From assembly GCA_032358165.1 (NCBI GenBank), contig JAALGY010000054.1:1798001-1862000 (forward strand): DNA of 64,000 nucleotides, in the 5' to 3' direction. Below the pieces are notes generated by a model. The model was not told where the DNA came from, made no database searches, and saw only the letters and a program-made list of their open reading frames with translations. The translations under genes and the position numbers were made by a program. Every line of letters starts with the position of its first letter. Position 1 is the stretch's first letter. The stretch is from Diplosphaera chodatii (taxonomy: Eukaryota; Chlorophyta; Trebouxiophyceae; Prasiolales; Stichococcaceae). Shown here piece by piece: positions 56,829 to 64,000 of the stretch.

Positions 56829-59800
56829 TCAGGAAAGCTTGATACCGTCAACACCATTCGTCAACCCATTTGCGTCTGATGACGCCGGCGCTGCCGCTGT
56901 GATCGGCTGTTCGAGCGGCAGCCGCTTAGCGCCGCCAAAGTATGATGACCAGGCGAACACCTCGCTGCACCGCTGCTTCCAGGTGTCTGCCGCTGCCTGC
57001 GCTGCCAGCTGGGTCTGCAGCAGCTGATGCACCGTCACGCAGTCTTCGTGCTGCAGCTTCAGCTGCCCCGACTCGGTCCCTACACAGCAACAGACCCCGT
57101 CAGATGGTACAGACATTCAACATTAGACTGGCACAGTGCCCCTAAATGCCTGGTCTGAAAAGCACCTGAAAGGATGAGCTGCGCCGACTGTTCCCGCTGG
57201 CTGGGGTCCAGCAGGGCGCTTGCTTCAGCTGCGGCTGCCAGGTGCAGCAGGGATGTGCGGCTGTGCTGCTCCAGGTATTGCGCCTGGTATGCCGGCAGTG
57301 CCTGGTCACCCAGGATGCGCTGCAGCTGTGAGCTGATGACCTGCTGCACCACCTCGGGCGCAGCCTGCATGCGCATGACCATGACTTCAACAACCAATAG
57401 AGAAGCCAATGTGATGACAGTCTGCTGCACATACTGTACAGGAGCTGCAAGTTCAATCGGCTGCCACCGTACCCAACCATGCACACGTTCTTGCATGGAC
57501 GTAGACAAACGATCGGTTTCTGTGGTGCGACGCACCGGCTGGCTGGAGTCCTGCGCCTGCAGGGCGAAGCGAACCACCAGGCGGTGGGCTGTGGGGTCCG
57601 ACGGCCCGCTGATGGCGAGGGCGCGCTTCATGGCGGACAGCGCCAGCAGCAGCTTGCCCTTGCGCATGTACACCTCGAACGCCCACAGCTGTGTCTCCAT
57701 CCTGCAAATCGGCGCCAAGCAACGTGTGTGCGACTGCCAAAGATGGCCGGTCTCACTCGACGCCCGGTACCACGGGAGCTCATGCACTGCAAAGTGTGCT
57801 GCTATGAGAGCTTGCAAGGCTGGCAGCATACCGGCTGTCTGCATGCTGTTTGAGCTTCTCCAGCAGCTTTGTGGCTTCGCCCAGTGGGTCGCTGGTGCCT
57901 GCCAGCTGCGCACCGTCTGGATCCGGGTCTGTTTTCCTGATCAGAAGCACAAACGCACCATCAGACGCAGTATGATCAGGGTCAAGTAACAGATCACTCG
58001 CCGAAGGCATGGTTGCAGATGGATGCCCAGCAACTGCGCAGGGGTGACTGCAGGGAAATATACATGTGCTGCAGAACCCCACATCCCAACTAACCTCTTT
58101 GACGCTACCGGCTTCTTGCCAGCCTTGTCCTTGGCAGCTGCCGTCTCTGCTGCGGCTGCAGCCTCCTTCTCAGCAGCCTCCTCCTCCCGCTTCTTGGCCT
58201 TCGCTGCCTCCTTCCGCTGCTGCTGCTTGTGCTTCCGCCGCTCGTCCGGCGACATCGCTGCCACCCTCTCACTTTCCTCCTGCGCATGTCCACATGCAGC
58301 CCTGGGTCTGGAGCGTGCACCGTGGCTGCACAGAGTTGGACACCATTGTGCAGATGATGGGCTGCTCGACAGGATCCTCCTGCCCACCTGTTCTGAGCTG
58401 ACGGGCTTGTCGTGCAGCAGCACATATGTTTGGACGGCCCCATAGGCCGCCCTCACATAGGGCAGTGCCGAGTGGAGGGAGTCCTCCTGCAAAACGGCAC
58501 AGACTACGCTGGCATGTGTGCATGTGTGCCAGCTACATATGGTTCTTATACCGCTGTTCATGGGCTTGATCATTGACAAGGGAGCATGCGCACCATGCGC
58601 AGCATCTCAATGTAGGCACGAAGGGTCATCTTGCGTATGCAGTAGCCATGGAAGTCAAACTGATCCTCTTCGATGTCGAAGTAGTGCTTGCTGACAGCCA
58701 TGAACTTCTTCAGCGCCTGCATAAGCACACAGATCCACAGTTTGCCCTGGCATAGCGCATCGGAGCTGACCACTCTGTACAAAACACACGAGCACTGCAG
58801 GGGTCCTCAGGCAATAAGCGGAAAAGTAGGTCTCATCTCGCCGTAAAGCGATTGATTAGCATAGTTCACATCATCGGACACCTTTGCAACCTTTCGTGGT
58901 GGCAACACAGGGGACTTCTCATCGCACACATGCTGCTAGACATCGGCTTGCAACGACCAGACTGACCTTGCCATACTGGTTTTGCCGCAGCCAGGCGCGC
59001 CCGCACTCGATCTCGTACCATGTGCACTGCATGTCGTACAGGTTGTTGACCTGGTCGCCATCCTTGGTGAACATTGCAGCGGTGGCCTCTGCCCCTTCCA
59101 CATCCCCCGCCCGGAACTTCCACTTTGCTGCCGTGCTGTTGAGAAACCTGGGTGCGCATGCACATGGCCGTCAACCATCATCTGGATGGTGAACTTTCAG
59201 CAGCTGCACACCATACCACATGGTAATGTGACATGCCCACAGCAAGGTAGACCTTCAAGCTCCTTTGGCCTCTACCTGTCGGCGAGGTCCATGCTGCGGG
59301 CTTTGTCGGCTGCAGCGGCCGCGCCCTCCACATCGCCAGCGTGCTTCAGGATCTTCGCCTTCAGCGTGTACAGCTCGATCATCGTGGGTGTGTGCTGCGC
59401 ACACTGCTGCAGCATGTCCAGCGCCTTGCCTGCACGGATAGCAAGCGCGCCAGTGAGCTTGCTGAGTGCTGCCAATTGAACTCCTGTGCATGCTTGTCAG
59501 CGTGTCACATGGCACTCAACCATATGCCTCATGTACAGGCACTGTACCTGTGTCTCCCATGCGGTCGTGGTGCTGGGCAGCCCAGGCCAGCGTCCACAGC
59601 AGCGCCTGTGGCGAGGCGGGCTCCGGCTCTGACTGGCCCGGCCGCGGCGGGAAGGCATTGTCTGCTGTGACCGCGTCCAGCAGCCGCTGGAGGAGTACCC
59701 CAAGCGCCTGCATATTTGCAAAAGCAAAACGTCAGGCATTCGCACTGTCACAGACACATGCACCGTGGGCATTCTGCTGGTTTTTGACGCTTCATGACCG

Positions 59801-62242
59801 CAGGCTGTGACAATGCACCTGTGACAGCACAGCTGGTGGTGACAGTGAGCATACCTCTGCCTTTGCTGGGTTGCTGTACAGGGACTTGAGGTCCGTGAAC
59901 AGGCTGGGGATGCCCTTCTGCAGGAAGCGGCGCACGTAAGCGTCCGCAGCGGCCGTGAAGCCTTCACCCGTCTGCAGGCAGACAGCACATGTCTCGGGAC
60001 CACCACACTGCAAACACAAACCGCCAACAGTGGACGACCCAGCACCAGGCGAGTGCTAGCAAAGCCTTCCCAGACAAGGCACATGCAGTCAGATGTAGCT
60101 TGCCCGTGTTTTCAGAGTGCTGCTGTTTGTCTGCACAGCACCTCGCACCTCAAAGTCAAGCGGGATGCGGAAGCAGGCAGAGCTGCGGGGGTGGTCTGCC
60201 TGCAGCTGCTTGTACAGTTCCCGCATGCGGCCCTGCTGCTCAACAGAGAGGTCCGCAGTGGGGTCGTCCGGCATGCCCTCTGCCCGCCGCAGCGCAGCAT
60301 GGTGCCTATAGTTGTCGGGGTTCACAGCCAGCAGCTCCCTGCAAAAATACACAGCATCCATCTGGAGGGCAGGCATGTGGGCAAGTGTGTCTTGAGTGAT
60401 GCTGCAGCAAGTCAACCACGACATCACAGGTGCTGTGCAGGTGCACCTGTACACTTTGGCCGCCTCGGCATTCCGGTCAAGGGCTGACAGCATCTCTGCC
60501 CTGATCTCGAGCGCTGCAAGCTTGTCCAGGATCTTCTTCTGTGCAAGCACATCGAGCACAAGGTTCAAGATACTCGCAGTACAGCACGATGATAGCACCT
60601 CCCTGCATCGTGGTTCTGATACTTACACAGCGTGATGATGGTGCAAAGGGCTTTGGCGGTCTGCCATCCAGCCAGCCCACATGTGGTGTCTCAATGAGCA
60701 AGCGGCTCTCGGCCATGGAATGCAATTGCCACCACACCTGGTGCGCGTCCAGCAGCGCAAGTGCATCGGCGGCTTTCTTGCCCTCGGCCAGTACAGTCGC
60801 CTTGTACAGCAGCAGCTCGCTGCGCTCATACGCCTCTGACGCGGGCTCCTCCTCCTTCTCCTGCGTCTTTTCATACGCATCCAGCACCTGTGGGAGCCAA
60901 GATACTTGGTTCAGCACCGACTTGTGTGTCTGGGGGTGTGAAGTGTGCAGGAGGTAGAGCATGTTGCTTTATATTATGAACTTGCTCAGGGCACAAGTGG
61001 CTTTGGGCATTAAGCAGCTTCTGATGTACAGTGACAGCGCCAGCCTGGTTCTGACTCTCACCTGCAATGCAAGCTCGTAGTTCTTGTCGAGATGGTGCGC
61101 CACCGCGAACGTGATCCAGTTGTTGCGGTTGGTGGGTTTCTGAAGCAGCAGCTGGTGGCGCGTCTCCACAAAGCCTGGAATGTCACGCAGCTGGATCTGC
61201 AGGCACAAGTGAATGCAAGTTTGTGCAGCTAGGGTGGTGGCGCTGTCAGCTCAAATTTTGTACATAGCAGGCAGCAGTTCAGGACACAGGTGCGCCGGGC
61301 TGTCAAACAGCCAGCTTGCCTGCAGTGTTGCCAAGTCGCGCATGACTTGCTGGCTCTCAGGATCCATCCGGAGTGCGTTCTTGTAGCACTTGATTGCCTC
61401 ATCATACTCTGTATGTGATCGGTACAGCAGCCTGCACAGGCAATGCATCTGTGCTTCTGGCAGATACACCACAGGCATTGCCTACACCTGTCTTGAGCTT
61501 GCAGCATGTAGCTGTGTGTTTGTGCCACTGAGAGGCTGCAGGTCGCATGCAGTGCCACCTCACTCGCTCAGCAGACCCACCCGTAGACATGCCAGCAGAC
61601 ATGGCTCTTCAAATTGAACTTGAGTCCCTTGCGGACAAGCTCAAAGGCCTCGTCTTTGCGCTCCTCGGACATGCAGTTGATGATGAGCCCCTTCATGGCC
61701 AGCGTCTCGCCATGCTCTGGGAATCGCTTGAGGATCTGTCATAGCAGCAGATGCACACAGAGGTGACTATGATCTGCTGAGGTGCTGGCCAAATGTAGCA
61801 TGGTTGCCACTATACTGCATGATGACATGCACAGCAGCTCCGTCTGCTGCACCTGGTCTGCGCTCTTGATGCCTTTCTTGTACTGCTTCGTCTCGTAGAA
61901 CTTCACCAGCTGCCGGAACAGTGCGGCATCCTTGGATGCCAACACCTGCAATCGCGCTCGAGTGTGAGTGCTATCATGCACGCTTTGCGAAAATATGATC
62001 TGATTCAGTCTGCAAATGTGTGAAAATGTGGTGCACTGCATCCTACAACAGGGCCTGCCGCCGGGCTGCCCAATGAGCAATGGGGCGGCGGGCACCGGGT
62101 GAATGCCAACCAACATAAGCACTGGGGAACGCGTGTGAATGTTGCCATGCCCTGCGCTCTCATCAGCATCTGCAGATGTGCTATGTGAACGGATTGCACC
62201 TTTGCTTCTCATCACCTGATTGTCCTGCTTTGGAGGTGCCAT
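56829..62242 (-). CDS. NAA15: NatA auxiliary subunit NAA15 (N-alpha-acetyltransferase)
   Basis: The TPR scaffold that anchors catalytic NAA10 to ribosomes for co-translational N-terminal acetylation. The start MAPPKQDNQ sits in GCCACCATGG (62242). Blocks in family order: [20 protein letters not shown] (about 61910), [40 protein letters not shown] (about 61400), [20 protein letters not shown] (about 61190), [20 protein letters not shown] (about 60830), [64 protein letters not shown] (59920), [20 protein letters not shown] (about 59390), [19 protein letters not shown] (about 59050) and [20 protein letters not shown] (about 58670). A Lys/Glu/Ala-rich segment near 58110-58260 ([20 protein letters not shown]) matches the basic linker of NAA15. 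The C-terminal helical exons end [13 protein letters not shown] at 56829. There are roughly twenty exons and the protein looks complete. Confidence 0.93.
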
Positions 62243-62783
62243 GGTGGCTTGCAGAGCCGTTGGCTGCAACCCCCTTTTACGGCAAGGTGCTCATCGCATG
62301 AGCCGATACAAGTGAGGATGTTGCGGAGCTATGGTAGTCACACGCCAGCAGGTGACCGGTATGCTCAGCTCTTTGCTGGACAACCTCCGTTTGCTCAGCC
62401 TCAACTCACTTGCAGGCAAACACTTGATTCACATGAACAACGGTGCTGCTGATGTAACGTACGATGCTGCATCAAGGTGGATGCGCAAAGCACTGGTGTC
62501 ACCTCCAAGCTCAGCATTGCATGTACACTCGCCGTCAGATCAGCAGCTTGTCTCAGGCGTGACTTTAGGACACAACCTGGCTACAATTACCATGACTAAG
62601 GTGGCAAATTGCAAACTGCGCAGTCTCGAACTGCGACAAACAGTCAGTCACTTCTGCCTAGTGAAAGTGTGAAGAAGCAGACAACCGTCCGTCATAAGCA
62701 TGTTCAGATACCAAAATCATGCATAGGTGCGATGCCACCATAGTACTGTACACCGTCCAAACACTTTGCACCGTGCGAGTCTC
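62243..62783. other. Intergenic space upstream of NAA15
   Basis: About 540 bp holds the NAA15 promoter and the 3' end of the next minus-strand gene. A 113-codon plus-strand frame (62331-62672) is open, but it has no recognisable motif and lies across the expected promoter, so it is not called. Confidence 0.4.
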
Positions 62784-64000
62784 TCAGAAGCCCCCATGAG
62801 ATGAGCTGACTGAGGCAGGTTGCAACAGGCTTCGCCTGCTACCAGCACCCGCAAAGTGGAGACTGCCGCTCCTGTGACTGCTGCCACCGCCACCATACAT
62901 GCCGTCACTGCCACCAGCGTCTGAGCCATCTGCCGCTGATGAGGCGTCCACATCGTCGCTGAGGGTGCCAGGCCCGCGCTTCTCGATCAGCGCCATCTCC
63001 TGCGGGGCGGCCGCCATCATGTGGCTGCCGCTCGCTGTCAGCGCTTCCTCGAGGTCGCTGGTATCGTGCCACTCCACCACCACATTCTGCATGGTGGCAC
63101 AGGATATACCATCCGCTCAATGCCCAAACAACTAATGTTGATAAGTGGTGCTGTTGCAACAATGCCATGCACGATGATGACCCAAGCAAGATGCCAGTTG
63201 CACTAGTGCATCACCATAGTTCGCACCTTGTCAGCGGACTTTGCCACGAAGACGGGCACCGCCACAAGCAGCCAGGCCGCCAACAGTGCCATGAGGCAAG
63301 CGGCCGCGCGATAGAAGATGATGAGCAGCTGCCATACTAGGTTGAAAGGATTGGTCGACACGCTGGCGCCCAGTGTTGCTAAACCCGCAACCACCAAAAC
63401 ATCCATGCCCAGCTCCAGCGTCCGCATCCGCCTCAGCAACCGCCTATGATATGCATGTTAGACCCACACGTTACATGATCCTTATCTGCAATTGCCGGAA
63501 GGTCAGTGACAGCCTGGGCGTCGCAGACAGTTTGCAGCACCTCAGATGTGCTGCAGCCTATTACCTGTTGATGGTGGTCGCGGCCAGCTTGGACGACACG
63601 ATAAGTAGACCAAGCAGAAAGGCCAAGCTGAAGATGCCAGTCACGATGATCATGGCTGCTGGGTAGATGCAGACAATGCACCTGTAGGGGGTCAGGCTCC
63701 GCTGCAGTCTGGCTCGTCAAATCGGATCCTTGTGGCATGCTCCAGGTGACAGCAGGGCTGCTCAACAACACCAACAAAGGTGCAGATGATGCCACAGTAA
63801 CGTACCCTGCAGTGCCATTGGCACACTGTGCTGCATTGCCTTCGTAGTACACGCCAAAGAAATACCTCGGCAGGCTGCCATTACGTTGCTCCCACTCTGC
63901 AACATAAGCATGTAGTCACGCCACGGCACATGTTCTAAGAACAGTCACAGCAGCTATGCAGCCATGCAGCAGCAGTTCCTAGCCAATATGCCATACAACG
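62784..64000 (-). CDS. Multi-pass membrane protein, 3' part (hypothetical)
   Basis: I do not recognise the family. The gene enters from the right edge, so the N-terminus is missing. The first exon in the window (63901-63808) reads EWEQRNGSLPRYFFGVYYEG then NAAQCANGTAG, probably a luminal or extracellular loop with an Asn glycosylation site (NGT). The next exon is CIVCIYPAAMIIVTGIFSLA and FLLGLLIVSSKLAATTINR (membrane segment). Another exon gives LELGMDVLVVAGLATLGASV, FNLVWQLLIIFYRAAACLM and LLAAWLLVAVPVFVAKSAD, about three more segments. The last exon is soluble: QNVVVEWHDTSDLEEALTAS, then Gly/Ser-rich, ending SSSHGGF-stop at 62784. At least four membrane segments and an acidic-then-Ser-rich cytoplasmic tail are visible. 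The composition suits an algal integral membrane protein of unknown role. Confidence 0.6.

Noticed and set aside
62331..62672. A 113-codon plus-strand frame near the NAA15 start
   Set aside because: It occupies the likely NAA15 promoter, with no recognisable domain and no clear splice or start context. Possible but unsupported.

Overview
This window looks like nuclear DNA of a chlorophyte green alga. The genes are broken into many short exons with GT-AG introns, and the acceptors are very often TGCAG. Coding sequence is GC- and alanine-rich, proteins carry low-complexity tracts, and the set includes chlorophyll b reductase (NYC1) and a plant-type class II trehalose-6-phosphate synthase. Several plant families (ABCI11, plant-like DMC1) fit the same lineage. 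I cannot resolve class or genus. No operons, bacterial genes, CRISPR arrays or intact transposons are visible. All exon structures here are read by eye from conserved protein blocks and splice consensus, so gene outer bounds are firmer than inner exon edges.

Layout, left to right. 1-939 (-): 3' part of an Ala-rich gene with a tandemly duplicated exon. 1815-7294 (+): class II TPS/TPP. 9522-8312 (-): disordered protein. 11500-9787 (-): TFIIF beta. 11934-12489 (+): small basic protein, followed within tens of bases by ABCI11 (12516-14558, +). 16478-14740 (-): short-chain dehydrogenase with a 9-nt microexon. 16656-18281 (+): AlkA/MAG-type DNA glycosylase, divergent from it. 18678-19121 (+): small putative mitochondrial protein. 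25358-19711 (-): PIF1-like helicase with three CCHC zinc knuckles. 25783-28755 (+): unknown long disordered protein. 31274-29364 (-): NYC1, a single exon. 31775-39256 (+): condensin II subunit CAP-G2. 40273-39539 (-): UFM1, with its start codon apparently split by an intron. 40944-44017 (+): membrane protein with a C-terminal J-domain. 45972-44405 (-): UNC50. 46827-50713 (+): eIF5. 51256-53393 (+): 4'-phosphopantetheinyl transferase. 56261-53630 (-): DMC1. 62242-56829 (-): NAA15. 64000-62784 (-): 3' part of a multi-pass membrane protein.

The genes are mostly housekeeping and do not form one pathway. They cover transcription (TFIIF), translation initiation (eIF5), N-terminal acetylation (NAA15), ubiquitin-like modification (UFM1), carrier-protein activation, chlorophyll turnover and sugar signalling. 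They also cover chromosome biology: condensin II, PIF1, base excision repair and the meiotic recombinase DMC1. Placement is compact. Neighbours are often divergent (shared 0.2-0.9 kb promoter spaces) or convergent (0.2-1 kb).

The most interesting points are at exon level: an AT|G start codon interrupted by an intron in UFM1, a 9-nt microexon coding the centre of a Rossmann dinucleotide-binding loop, a 6-nt first coding exon in eIF5, a 23-nt last exon and a probable GC-AG intron in DMC1, duplicated exons at the left edge, and zinc-knuckle exons split at the same codon. The PIF1-CCHC architecture and the bicistron-like pair at 11934-14558 also deserve a look.
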